Of a stretch of 64,000 nucleotides of DNA, positions 9,132-18,622 are shown one piece after another; the stretch's first letter is position 1; every line of letters begins with the position of its first letter. Below the pieces are notes generated by a model. That model ran no database searches, was not told the origin of the DNA, and saw nothing but the letters and a program-made list of their open reading frames with translations. Origin of the DNA: Breoghania sp. GTDB taxonomy: Bacteria; Pseudomonadota; Alphaproteobacteria; Rhizobiales; Stappiaceae. A program made the position numbers and the translations under genes. The stretch lies in assembly GCF_030066895.1 (NCBI RefSeq), contig NZ_JASJAV010000014.1, forward strand, positions 37,517 through 101,516, in the 5' to 3' direction.

Positions 9132-10877
9132 ATGACAGGCTACACCACACCGAAAGGCGTCGGGTCACTCGTGCAGGCGAACGGTCGGACTCGCAAAACC
9201 CAACTGCTGCTCGCCGCGACGGAGTTGTTCGTCGCCGGAGAAGCTCCGACCAAGATCGAGCGACACGTCTACGCGGAGCTTTTCCGCCAGTATGTTGACG
9301 TCACGCCCGTCGCCGAACGCCGTCAGATCGCGACGCTCCTCTCCCACTGTCCCTACGCTCCGCATGATTGCGTGCTGGAGTTGTCGCAGGACGAGGATGC
9401 CTCCGTCGCCCATCGCGTGCTGGCCTATTCCGAGGTTCTGACTGACTGCGACCTGATCGCCGACATCGGCCGCGGTCTGCGCGCCATCCGCCGCGCGATT
9501 TCCCTGCGCCACGAAATTTCCGACGCCGTGCGCACCGCACTGCGCCAGCAGGCCGACGGAGCCGAATAACTCGCCCTTCTGGAAGAAGCCGTGAATGGGT
9601 CGAACCCGGAAGCCTCCGCGCAGCCCGAACTGACGAGCACCGTCCAGGCAGAACCGGAAATCGAGCCTGAAGCCGAGCCGGAGCCTGAGCCCGAACATGT
9701 GACCGTGCAGGTCGCCGAAACGGTTCCCGATGACATCCAGAACCGTGCAAGTCAGGCCGATGCCGTGTTGCAGGCGCTCAAGGACATGGCGCGAACCGTC
9801 CCCGAGCCCGAAGCTGAGCCGGAAGAGACGCACGAGGATCTCTCGGTCTCGGACAAGATCGCGGACGAAATCTCATCGGCCATTCATATCTCGGCGCTTG
9901 AAGCCGCGCTCCGCAAGCCCTCCGAACCCCGCGTTGTCGAAATCGAGGACCGGCAAGAGGATGAGGACGAGCTGCCGACGCGCGCCGAATTCGATCTGCG
10001 CCGCACGTCGCCTCCGGCCCGTCCCGGGTCTCTCGCCGCGGTTCTGCTGGCGCTGAGCGCAAAGCGCGCGCCGTCACAACGCGTTGAAAATGCCGCTCCC
10101 CGGAACGCGACGCTCGAGATCACGGGCGCGCGGGTCCGGATCGATGCGCAGCCGCGCCCCGATTTCGTGACCGCTCCCGGCGAGCGGGCCGTCCAGCCGG
10201 GCGCAACACTCGCCCCGCGTGACACGCGCACCGCACCGACCCCCGGTTTCTCCCGGCCTGATTCCGCTGCGGAGGCTTCCGCTCCCGTCGTGCTGCCGAA
10301 ATGTCGGCCCGCATTGGAGCGGTTCCTGTCCGCCGGGCCGGAAGGTCGCGCCGAGGTCATCGTTTCCGCTCAGGTGCAGGTTCTTGCTCAGGCGGCCGCC
10401 TCGCGGGTGCGCATGCGCTCCAAGATCGATACCGAACTCGTCCAGTGCCTGGAACGCACGTCGGCGGCCAAGGACATGGAAACCCTGCGCCGCCTCCTGT
10501 CGCTGACGTTCGAGCTGCCGGCTCACGTCATCGAGCGGATGATCGCGGATCCGCACGGCGAACCGCTGATCGCGCTGGCGATGGCTGCGGGCATGGCCAC
10601 CTCGCGCACGGTTTCGCTCATGCTGCAGGTCAGCCCCGCCGCCTTCTCGCTCGATCGCGTGCGTGAGCTTGCCGCCATGCGCGGACATTTCGACATCCGT
10701 GTCGCGCGCTATCTCGTCTCCGAATGGACGGGCCTTGCCCCCAAGCCGACGCGCCACGCGCCAGTTCTCGACGTCGCCATGCGCTCGCGCCGGGCAACGA
10801 TCGGGTGTGCAGCCGCGGAATCCGCCGAGAACACGGCGGACGATGACGGCGTGCTGGTGCTGCGCAACGTGGTCTGA
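9132..10877 (+). pseudogene. DUF2336 domain-containing protein, interrupted by an in-frame TAA
   Basis: Two ORFs, 9132-9569 and 9591-10877, are in the same frame and separated only by the TAA at 9567-9569. The first part (LLAATELFVAGEAPTKIERH...ATLLSHCPYAPHDCVLEL) is DUF2336-like; the second contains an acidic Glu/Pro repeat (about residues 165-190) and an alpha-helical C-terminal domain (HVIERMIADPHGEPLIALAM). DUF2336 proteins are alphaproteobacterial and poorly characterised; CtrA boxes upstream suggest cell-cycle-linked expression. A Tyr codon turned to TAA would explain the stop (inference). Alternatively the GTG at 9591 could restart translation and give two separate proteins. Confidence 0.65.
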
Positions 10878-11063
10878 CGGCAGTCGCTTCTGCGTCGATC
10901 CGACCGATTTTCCCATAAAGAGTAAAGACTTATCGTGGTCAAACGGTTCGCCTCGACCATCCGGTCTCCGTTTTGTGTTGGGGGTGGAGATGAAGGGGGC
11001 GGGGTTGCTTCCCTTACAAAGTATTGTTTCTGCCGTCCCTGTTTCCTCCTTCCATTCCATCCG

Positions 11064-11153
11064 TCGTCGTTGCCTGGCTTCGTCCGGGCAATCCAGTACC
11101 ATCGGCATGTGTTGAGAGTGCTGGATCCCCCGGACTGCGTCGGGGATGACGAT
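11064..11153. repeat. REP-like element (TTGCCCGGCTTCGTCCGGGCAATCCAG family)
   Basis: The left arm GGCTTCGTCCGGGCAATCCAG and right arm CTGGATCCCCCGGACT.CGTCGGGGATGA form two hairpins about 30 bases apart. Similar elements occur at 13320, 16815, 17864, 19381 and 33331, five of the six within the GTA cluster. The left arm here has TTGCCTGG where the other copies have TTGCCCGG. Confidence 0.85.
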
Positions 11154-11250
11154 AGAGAGTAACGGGCTAACGAGGGGGGCTATTCGAACCCGATTTGGTA
11201 AGCGGATTTCAGTCGTTTTTCCGATCCTTGCCGCACGCCCTAAACGTACT

Positions 11251-11363
11251 CCCTCTCCCATGGGGAGAGGGCTGGGGTGAGTGGAGGAGATCTCCCGTGG
11301 ATACGGAAAGCTCGACACCCCTCACCCGGCGCATTCGCGCCGACCTCTCCCCCATGGGAGAGG
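11251..11363. repeat. Palindromic element (CCCTCTCCCATGGGGAGAGGG)
   Basis: A self-complementary arm at 11251, followed by CTGGGGTGAG, is mirrored about 60 bases later by CCCTCACCCGG and CTCTCCCCCATGGGAGAGG. Together with the REP at 11064 it fills most of the 550-base stretch between the DUF2336 gene and the first GTA gene; no other feature was seen there. Confidence 0.8.
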
Positions 11364-11430
11364 TGGTCAAGCCGGGTTCTTGCCTGTCTCCGTCCGCTTT
11401 TTTGTGTGCCCTCCGCACCAACTCATCACC

Positions 11431-12013
11431 ATGAACGAGGCCTTCATGCCGCAACAGCGCCCTGTCGCCTTGTCTGGACGTCCGCGTGTCGATGAGAAGA
11501 CGCTTGCCGAGGCGCGGGTTCTTTTCGAGACGCAGGCCGAAATCAGCCAGGCGGAGATCTGCCGTCGACTCGGCATGTCGACGGGCACGCTTGCCTATCA
11601 CGCTCGCTGCGAAGGCTGGGTCCGGGCGGAAGGAGTGCTAGTCTATCGGCAGGGCGTGGCGCGCGACAAGCGCGAGAAACTGGTCGCCCAGCTTTATCGC
11701 GCGTTTGAGCGTCAGGTCGGTGAGCTGGAGGATCTCTCAGAGCCCAGCTGAAGGCGCGCGCCGGGGAAGACGGCGAGACCGGCGATCCGGCCTTCGATGA
11801 TTGCGACGCCAAGCTCCTGTCCACGCTCGCCCAGACGCTGGCCCGCCTCGTCACGCTTGATACGGCGTGGAGCGGCGGCGAGAAGCCGGGCGAGGGGCGC
11901 ACGGGGACGAGGGCGAAGGAGATGAGAACCTTGACGAATTCCGCCGAAGCCTTGCGCACCGCCTTGAGGCGCTCATCGAGGGCCCGGATCGAAGCGATGC
12001 TGGCGAGCCTTGA
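11431..12013 (+). pseudogene. GTA gene 1: small-terminase-like protein, frameshifted
   Basis: From ATG 11431 the protein reads a helix-turn-helix-like segment (SQAEICRRLGMSTGTLAYHARCEGW) typical of phage small terminase DNA-recognition subunits. The frame stops at 11751, continues in another frame (AQLKARAGEDGETGD...LSTLAQTLARLVTLD), and shifts again into ENLDEFRRSLAHRLEALIEG before ending at 12013. Two indels are needed. It overlaps the large terminase start by 17 bases, the usual GTA order. In GTAs this protein helps bring random host DNA to the large terminase. Confidence 0.75.
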
Positions 12014-13263
12014 CGGCACCGAGATCGAACGTCTCGCCCATGATTTCGCGCTGTTCGCCCGTCCCGACCAGACCCCGCCCGCCGGGGACTGGACCACATG
12101 GCTCGTGATGGGCGGACACGGAGCGGGCAAGACGTGCACGGGCGCGGAATGGGTGCGCGGCATGGCGCTGGGGCTTGCGCCCTATACGCGTGAGCCGGTC
12201 GGTCGCATCGCGCTTGTCGGCGAAAATCAGGGCGATGTACGCGAGGTGATGGTGGAGGGCGTCTCCCGATCTGCTCGCCATTCATCGACGCGCCGAGCGC
12301 CCCCAATGGCAGCCCTCGCGTCGCCGCCTGGAATGGGCGAACGGCGCGGTGGCGCAGACCTTTTCCGCCGAGGATCCGGAGAGCCTGCGCGATCCGCAAT
12401 TCGCTGCCGCCTGGTGTGACGAACTCGCCAAATGGAAGAGCGCCGAGGAGACCTGGGACATGCTGCAATTCGGATTGAGGCTGGGAGAGCGTCCCCGTCA
12501 GGTGGCGACCACCACGCCGCGCCCCATCGCGTTGATGAAACGCCTGCTCGGCGATCCGCGCACGGTGGTCAGCCGGGCGACCACCCGCGACAATGCCACC
12601 AACCTCGCCCCGGGCTTTCTGGAGGCGATTGTCGGCCGCTATGCCGGAACGCGGTTCGGCCGACAGGAACTGGACGGCGAACTGATCGAGGATCGCCCCG
12701 ACGCCCTGTGGCGGCGTGAGGTAATCCAGGAGGCGCGCGCCAGCGTCGCCCCGCGCATGGGGCGTATCGTGGTGGCGATCGATCCGCCTGCCTCATCCGG
12801 CAAGGGCGCGGATGTCTGCGGTCTCGTCGTGGCGGGGCTCGGCGCCGACGGTCATGCCTATGTGTTGGAAGATGGCACCATGGAGGAGGTGCGCCCGGCG
12901 GGCTGGGGCCGGGCGGCGATTGCGCTCTACCATCGCCATGACGCCGATTGTCTGATCGCGGAGGTGAACCAGGGCGGCGAGATGGTGTCTGCCGTGCTCT
13001 TTGGCATCGATGGAAGTGTGCTGGTCAAACCGGTCCGGGCCATGCGCGGCAAGTGGCTGCGCGCCGAGCCGGTGGCCGCTCTTTACGAGCAGGGCCGCGT
13101 CCACCACGTCGGCGCTTTTGCCAAGCTTGAAGATGAGATGTGCGATTTTGGGCTGGACGGCCTGTCGTCCGGTCACTTGCCCGACCGCCTCGACGCGCTC
13201 GTCTGGGTGCTGACCGCGCTGATGCTGAACGAGAGCGGCGAACTGAAGGGGCGGCCGTTTTAG
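11997..13263 (+). pseudogene. GTA gene 2: large terminase (packaging ATPase/nuclease), one frameshift
   Basis: A start at ATG 11997 gives MLASLDGTEIERLAHDFALF, the typical N-terminus. The Walker A loop is readable as GGHGAGKT; related terminases usually have GGRGAGKTRAGAEW, so two Arg positions appear changed to His and Cys here. An indel near 12265 (CTCCCGATCTG) breaks the frame after DVREVMVEGVS. The correct frame resumes with DLLAIHRRAERPQW and runs to GRPF at 13263. The nuclease domain begins around RIVVAIDPPASSGKGADVCG. In a working GTA it would pump about 4 kb of host DNA into the head. Confidence 0.9.
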
Positions 13264-13319
13264 ACGTGCTGTGAGGGTGGCAGCGGAATGCTAGACCGCC
13301 GTCGGCTCCTCTCTCTCGA

Positions 13320-13411
13320 TCGTCATTGCCCGACTTCGTCCGGGCAATCCAGCAGGCAGCGGCGTGTGGGGAGAGCGCTGGATCCCCTGGACGAAGCCCG
13401 GGGGATGATGA
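13320..13411. repeat. REP-like element (TTGCCCG.CTTCGTCCGGGCAATCCAG family)
   Basis: Same two-arm layout as 11064-11153, with GCTGGATCCCCTGGACGAAGCCCGGGGGATGA as the right side. It directly follows the large terminase gene and precedes the inserted minus-strand small genes. Confidence 0.85.
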
Positions 13412-13494
13412 AGGAGAGTGTCCCTTAGCTTCCGGCTTTTGGGCGGAATGAAGCAGGGGCCGAGGGAAAAGCTTGGGGTAGGGCCCGTTGTCTC

Positions 13495-13699
13495 TTACCG
13501 GCAGATCCGGCGATATCCGACGAACTTGTTCGATTGCGTTTCCGGATCCCACTTGTAGGCGGGCATTTCGTACCATTCGCGTGCGCTCGTATGGCTCTTG
13601 TCGATGGCCTCGCAATTGGAGGGAGGCAAGGCTGGCGGCGACGCCTGAAATAGCGGCGATGAAAAAGGTCACGACGGAAAGAGTGATCTTGTAAAACAC
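13495..13699 (-). pseudogene. Small secreted protein, frameshifted, inserted between GTA genes 2 and 3
   Basis: A GTG at 13699 starts VFYKITLSVVTFFIAAISGV, a clear signal peptide. After one indel near 13620 the frame continues NCEAIDKSHTSAREWYEMPA and ends in VGYRRICR before the stop at 13495. The end is strikingly like that of the neighbouring gene 13985-14278 (VGYRTVCR), so the two look like paralogues with a conserved Tyr/Arg/Cys C-terminus. The family is not one I can name. The orientation opposes the GTA genes. Confidence 0.6.
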
Positions 13700-13984
13700 G
13701 ACGGGTCTTCCTGCTGGTGGCCGGATCTCGGCCTGATGAGCGGGCGGCGGGGGAGTTGTCCGCCTGTAACGTTCGAATTGGCGATGGCGATCAGATAGGG
13801 CGCCAGAGCCCCGATTGCCGTGACCGGAATCACACACCCGGACCGTCATCAGTGAAAATACTTTCGGTCCCGGTCCCTGAACGCCGGCTGAACGGTGTGT
13901 TCAGGCCTTTGGAGCGGCCCCCAAAACGCAAAGAAACCCCAGGCGGGGAACCGGGGCTTCTTTTTGCAGGTCAGGATGTGCGCC

Positions 13985-14278
13985 TTAGCGGCAGACCGTC
14001 CTGTAACCGACGATCACATATTCGCGATAGTAGGGATCCCAGCGGTGGACCGGCTTGTCCCAGCAGTGGCGCGGGCGCGGCTCGTAGTAGCCCCTGTCGT
14101 AGGTGCGGTCGCGAGCGGCCCCGGCGACGATGGCGCCCGTGGCCAGTCCGATGACGGTTCCGGCGGCGAATGCTCCCTTTTTGCCGTTCTTGGCTTCGGC
14201 CGTGGAGGTGGTGGTGGCAATGCCCGAAGTCGCCACGACGGCGACGGTCAGGGCTGCGATGGCGGTCTTGCGAAACAT
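13985..14278 (-). CDS. Small secreted protein with glycine-zipper segment, inserted between GTA genes 2 and 3
   Basis: A start at ATG 14278 gives a 97-residue protein with a signal peptide (MFRKTAIAALTVAVVATSGI) and an Ala/Gly membrane-like segment (FAAGTVIGLATGAIVAGAA). A Tyr/Arg-rich tail follows, with a Cys in PRHCWDKPVHRWDPYY and a final VGYRTVCR. This is a familiar class of short periplasmic or envelope proteins in Hyphomicrobiales with no assigned role. It is intact while the adjacent GTA genes are not, so it is probably independent of GTA function. Confidence 0.75.
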   Translation of the reverse strand: MFRKTAIAALTVAVVATSGIATTTSTAEAKNGKKGAFAAGTVIGLATGAIVAGAARDRTYDRGYYEPRPRHCWDKPVHRWDPYYREYVIVGYRTVCR

Positions 14279-14465
14279 GGCATCTGTTCTCTTGAAGGCG
14301 GTCGGTTCTCGGCCTGTTTTCTGTGGCTTGGGGAAGCGGGGATTTCCCGTCTGCCGATGATTGAAGACTAGCGACGTTGCGTCATGCGGGCTGTGACCCC
14401 AATCACGCAAATGTCGGTCACGCGTAAACCCTGCATTTCTTCAAAATCAGGATCATCCCATTAGC

Positions 14466-15663
14466 TTGCTCGATCTCTTTCGTCGGACGCAGGCCGCGTC
14501 TGACGTGTTAAACGTCTTGGGCTTCAAAGCCTCGCAGGCCGCGCCGCTCGTCGCCATGCATACGGCCGGGCGGTCGATGTGGACGCCGCGCGACTATGCG
14601 GCGCTGGCACGCGAAGGCTTTGCGCACAATCCGGTCGTCCACCGTGCCGTGCGGATGATTTCAGAGGCCGCCGCCTCCGTGCCCTGGCTGCTCTACGAAG
14701 ATGACGCCGAGCGCGACGCCCATCCGCTCCTCGATCTGCTGGCCCGGTCGAACCCGCGTCAGGCAAGGCGGCGATTTCCTTGAAACGCTCTACAGGCCCC
14801 TTCTGGTGGCGGGCAATGCCTATGTGGAGGCGGTTGCCCTCGACGGGACGGTGCACGAACTCCATGCGCTGAGGCCAGACCGGATGAAGGTGATCGCCGG
14901 GTCCGACGGCTAGCCCGAGGCGTTCGAATATACGGTCGCGGGGCGTTCGATCCGGCTGGCGGCGGAAGGGACGGGCGGGGTGCCACCGGTGCTCCATCTG
15001 AAGCTCTTCCATCCGCTCAACGATCACTATGGCTTCGCTCCCATCGAGGCGACGCAGGTCTCGCTCGACGTGCACAATGCGGCGGGGGCCTGGAACAAGG
15101 CGTTGCTCGACAATGTGGCCCGGTCGTCGAGTGCGCTCGTCTATGCCGCGCGCGACGGCGGTAATCTCACCGACGAGCAGTTCGAGCGGTTGAAGGACGA
15201 GCTGGAGGACGGTTATCAGGGTGCGAAGAATGCCGGCCACCCGCTTCTCCTGGAAGGTGGGCGCGACTGGAAGCCGATGGGGCTGACCCCGCAGGAAATG
15301 GATTTTATCGGCGCCAAGAACCAGGCCGCGCGCGAGATCGCACTCGCCTTCGGCGTGCCGCCCATGCTGCTCGGCATTCCCGGCGACAACACCTATTCCA
15401 ACTATCAGGAAGCCAACCGCGCCTTCTAGCGTCAGACCGTGCTGCTGCTCGTCTCGCGCACCGCGAGGGCGCTGGCCGGCTGGCTCGGTCCCCACTACGG
15501 CGAGGGCTTGCGGCTCGGTTGGGATACGGATGCGGCGGAGGCCCTGTCGGTGGAACGCGAAGCGCTGTGGGGACGTCTCCAGCGGGCCGACTTCCTGACC
15601 CATGTCAGGAAACGCGAGGCGGTCGGCTACACCCCCGAGGGTGGTCCCGGACAGGACGGTTAG
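14466..15663 (+). pseudogene. GTA gene 3: portal protein (HK97-type), one frameshift and two in-frame stops
   Basis: A TTG start at 14466 gives LLDLFRRTQAASDVLN. The portal signature is strong: HNPVVHRAVRMISEAAASVPW, later QVSLDVHNAAGAWNKALLDN, and the family hallmark FGVPPMLLGIPGDNTYSNYQEANRAF. Lesions: a frameshift near 14760, a TAG at 14911-14913 and a TAG at 15427-15429. Both TAGs sit where GTA portals usually have Trp (DG-W-PEAFEY and RAF-W-RQTV), so TGG to TAG is the likely change. A portal forms the dodecameric ring through which DNA enters the head. Confidence 0.9.
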
Positions 15664-15679
15664 GGACAAGGCGCGTGAG

Positions 15680-15867
15680 GTGGAAAACATCACCCGGTCC
15701 GTCATCGAGCGCGGGGAGCTCGCCCATCGGCCCTGTTCCTGTGGGCTTCGGGCGCGAGTTCGCTGCTCGCCTGGTCCTTGCGCGAGCTGGCGCTGTCAAA
15801 CCGCCGGTTCAACGATTTCGTCCAGGAAATCGCCCGGTTGAATCAACGCTTCAACGGCCGTGAGTAA
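15680..15867 (+). pseudogene. GTA gene 3.5-like small membrane protein, frameshifted
   Basis: A GTG start at 15680 gives VENITRSVIERGELAH. One indel near 15735 is needed to reach the hydrophobic segment ALFLWASGASSLLAWSLREL and the basic tail RRFNDFVQEIARLNQRFNG, ending at 15867. The position between portal and protease, and the size (about 60 residues), fit the g3.5 slot of Hyphomicrobiales GTA clusters. The role is unknown. Confidence 0.6.
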
Positions 15868-15909
15868 GATTTGAGGGAATCCACGTAAGCGGTTACAATT
15901 AATAATCTT

Positions 15910-15938
15910 TTGACCATGATTGAATCACTCTCTAGGTT
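15910..15938 (+). promoter_or_regulatory. Possible sigma-70 promoter
   Basis: TTGACC, 17 bases, then TAGGTT lies in an AT-rich island (15870-15960) that is unusual within the GTA cluster. It could start transcription of the small ORF 16056 and the protease gene. This is a motif match only. Confidence 0.3.
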
Positions 15939-16055
15939 AAATGACGAGGCGTTACAAATCGCGAGGGGAGTGGGCATCCGCGTGGCTTTCTCCCGACCTG
16001 TCTGCTGTCTCTGACGGTCCTTTTCTCTCCCTCCAACGACAGGAACAGGAAAGCC

Positions 16056-16193
16056 ATGCAGGCCTTTCATCGGATTCGCATGTTCCTCCGGCGCAAGCCC
16101 TATCGCGAGGTCTTCGCCCGCTTTGCCCGGACGCTGGAACAGGTGCTGGCCAAATCCCGGCCGGAACCGCGCGTGCGCCAGGCCTCACATTGA
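16056..16193 (+). CDS. 45-residue basic protein between GTA genes 3.5 and 4
   Basis: Too short for the ORF track. An ATG at 16056 follows a purine-rich ribosome site (AGGAACAGGAAAG). The product, MQAFHRIRMFLRRKPYREVF onward, is strongly basic and likely helical. Its stop overlaps the start of the protease gene (TGATG), suggesting translational coupling. I do not recognise a family. The frame is intact, which is rare in this cluster, though its small target size makes that weak evidence. Confidence 0.55.
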   Translation: MQAFHRIRMFLRRKPYREVFARFARTLEQVLAKSRPEPRVRQASH

Positions 16194-16736
16194 TGGAGGC
16201 GGTCATGTCTCAATCCGACCCCGCTCTCACCCCGCCGGGCATCCCTCCCGAGACGGGGCTCGTCCTCGACGAGGCGGATGCCTTCTCCGGCTATGCGGCG
16301 CTCTTCGGCGTGGCCGATCTCGGTCGCGACATTCTCATGCCCGGCGCCTTTTCCGCCACGCTCAAGCGGCGCGGTGCGGGGGGCATCAAGCCTCTCTACT
16401 AGCACGAACCGGGCGAACTGATTGGCCGCTGGGAGGAGATTGCGGAGGATGCCCGCGGCCTGAAGGTGCGCGGCTGCCTGCTGCCCGATCTCTCCCGCGC
16501 CCGGGAGGTGAGGAGCCTGATGAATGCGGGCGTTCTCGACGGCCTCTCCACTCGACGGCCTCTCCATCGGTTTTCGCACCGTGCGCGGCAACCGGGATGC
16601 GCGTACCGGAGTGTGGCGGCTTTACGAGGTCGACCTGTGGGAGATCTCCGTCGTCACCTTCCCCATGCAGGAGGGTGCGCGGATCGTGGCGTTGAAACAG
16701 GTCATCTCACCCACCGCTTGCGGATGGACACGTTGA
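16193..16736 (+). pseudogene. GTA gene 4: prohead protease (HK97 family), in-frame stop plus 16-bp duplication
   Basis: A start at ATG 16193 leads to FSGYAALFGVADLGRDILMPGAF, the family's N-terminal strand. The TAG at 16400-16402 falls in LY-stop-HEPGELIG, where the family normally has Gln before the catalytic His. Further on, CTCGACGGCCTCTCCA is duplicated in tandem (16535-16550, 16551-16566) and shifts the frame. Removing one copy restores GVLDGLSIGFRTV and VDLWEISVVTFPMQEGARI. The enzyme would mature the capsid by cleaving its N-terminal arm. Confidence 0.9.
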
Positions 16737-16814
16737 TGTGCGGGTAGGGCGGGTTTTTCAGTCGTCCCGGTTTCGTTGTCCACGCATCACTCTCTGTCGC
16801 CCCGTCTCCCTCCG

Positions 16815-16903
16815 CCATCATTGCCCGGCTTCGTCCGTGCAATCCAGCACCTTCGGTACGCGCTGAGGGCGTTGGATCCCCCGGACGTCGCCGGGGGATG
16901 ACG
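16815..16903. repeat. REP-like element (TTGCCCGGCTTCGTCCG family)
   Basis: Arms TTGCCCGGCTTCGTCCGTGC and GGATCCCCCGGACGTCGCC are about 35 bases apart. It fills the gap between the protease and capsid genes. Confidence 0.85.
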
Positions 16904-17027
16904 GCGGAGAGAATGGGGGATGACGTCGATGCGATTTCGCGACGCGGGCGCGGCCGCCCCGACCACATACGATAGCCATCCCAACAAGCAGACCTTCGAC
17001 CCCAACCCTTCAAACGAGGTGAGTGAA

Positions 17028-17668
17028 ATGACGAACGTTATGGAACATAAATCCCTGCGCGGCGGTGCCCCGGAGCACGGGGCTCCTGTGCGTGAGACCA
17101 AGGTGGCGGCGATGACGGCCCCCAGGACGGGCGATGATACGGGCGGCGCGCTCGACGAATTCCTCAATGCTTTCTAGGAGTTCAAGGCCGCAAATGATTC
17201 AAGGTTGCAGGCGCTGGAAACGCGCGGTGACGTTCTGGCCGACGAAAAGCTGGAGTGCATCAACTCCGCCCTCGACGAGCTGCTGATCGATCTGGTCTAC
17301 TCGCTGAAAAGCGGTCACCGCCAGAACGCCCACTGGATGATGAACCGTTCCACCCAGGCGGAGATCCGCAAGCTGAAGAACGCCGACGGCAACTATCTCT
17401 GGCAGCCGCCCGCCGGTGTGGGCGCCAACGCCTCGCTGATGAACTTCCCCATCACCGAAGCCGAGGACATGCCGATATCGCAACCGATGCCACGCCCATC
17501 GCCTTTGGCGATTTCGCGCGCGGCTATCTGGTGATCGACCGCATGGGTCTGCGCGTGCTGCGCGATCCCTATTCCGCCAAGCCCTACGTGCTCTTCTACA
17601 CGACCAAGCGCGTCGGCGGCGGGGTGCAGGATTTCAATGCCATCAAGCTGCTGGCCTTCTCCGCCTGA
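17028..17668 (+). pseudogene. GTA gene 5: major capsid protein with in-frame stop, large internal deletion and frameshift
   Basis: ATG 17028 starts MTNVMEHKSLRGG. A TAG at 17175-17177 interrupts EFLNAF-stop-EFKAANDSRL, where Glu is expected. The coiled N-terminal scaffold region (ADEKLECINSALDE) then runs straight into LLIDLVYSLKSGHRQN, which in other GTA capsids lies about 200 residues later. The HK97-fold spine and peripheral domains are thus mostly missing. A one-base loss near 17475 shifts the frame again before FGDFARGYLVIDRMGLRVLR and the normal C-terminus VQDFNAIKLLAFSA. No functional head could be built from this gene. Confidence 0.88.
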
Positions 17669-18051
17669 CCGTGATGCGGCTGGTTGCCTCCCGCCGGCCG
17701 TCCCCCGGGTGGTCCCATCTCCAGATTGGGGGTGGGGTCGCTTGGGAGGCCAGATGAACGTCGGTTGCCGACGGTTCGTGCGCGGTTGTGCTGCCCGGCA
17801 GTCCCATGCCGCGTTTTCTGTCTTTCCGCCCTCCTTGTGCTCTCGATCGCTCCTGCTCTCTCCATCGTCATTGCCCGGCTTCGTCCGGGCAATCCAGCAC
17901 CGTCGGCATGCGCTGAAAGTGATGAATCCTCCGGACGAAGCCGGGGGATGATGACGGAGGGGCAGCGGGAACGGAAGGGCAGAGAGAACGGAGAGCCGTC
18001 GACCGGAGCTGTGCACCCGCCCCGCATCCCTGAAATCTCCCCGAGGTCCCC
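17669..18051. other. Intergenic gap between capsid and gene 6, mostly repeat
   Basis: About 380 bases. It contains the REP element at 17864-17953 and flanking GC-rich sequence with a weak palindrome near 17690-17745 (CCCCCGGGTGGTCCCATCTCC). No credible ORF was seen; track ORFs here are shadows. Confidence 0.5.
17864..17953. repeat. REP-like element (TTGCCCGGCTTCGTCCGGGCAATCC family)
   Basis: TTGCCCGGCTTCGTCCGGGC is followed, about 35 bases later, by ATCCTCCGGACGAAGCCGGG. The two arms are complementary to each other as well as internally. Confidence 0.85.
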
Positions 18052-18622
18052 ATGCCCACGCTTTCCATCTCGCCGCCCGCGGCCGAGCCCATCTCCCTGG
18101 CCGAGGCGAAGGCCTTCCTGCGGATCGATCACGACGACGAGGACGGCCTGATCGAGGCCCTGATCTCGGCCGCGCGTATCCGCGTGGAATCCATCACCGG
18201 CCGGGCGTTGATGAGCCAGGGTTATCACACCGTGCTCGATGCCTGGCCCTCGCGCCGGGTGGGTGCGGATTGCGCGGGCTCCGGTCGCAATCATCGATGC
18301 GGTGACCGTCTATGACGCCGACGGCACGGCCACAGTGCTGGGCAGTGCCGACTACCAGATCGATACCACCAGCCGTCCCGCGCGACTGGTGATCGATGCG
18401 GGCGCGCCTACCCCGGGGGTGAGTGTCAACGGCATTGAGATTGATTTCACCGCAGGCTATGGCACGGTCACCGACGTGCCCGCGCCGCTCACCCTCGCCA
18501 TCCGGCGGCTCGTCGCCCAATGGTACGAAACCCACGAGGGCCCGGAAGGCGGGGACGTACCGGGGTCCGTCGCTGCGCTCATCGCGCCTTACCGGCTGAT
18601 CGGTCTGGGAGCGTGGACATGA
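18052..18622 (+). pseudogene. GTA gene 6: head-tail connector/adaptor, one frameshift
   Basis: ATG 18052 begins MPTLSISPPAAEPISLAEAK, then FLRIDHDDEDGLIEALISAA, the signature of phage head-tail connector (gp6-like) proteins. An indel near 18262 shifts the frame after DAWPSRRVG; the remainder (APVAIIDAVTVYDADG to APYRLIGLGAW) is in frame to 18622. The family is about 190 residues, matching the repaired length. The stop overlaps the next start (ATGA). Confidence 0.85.
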
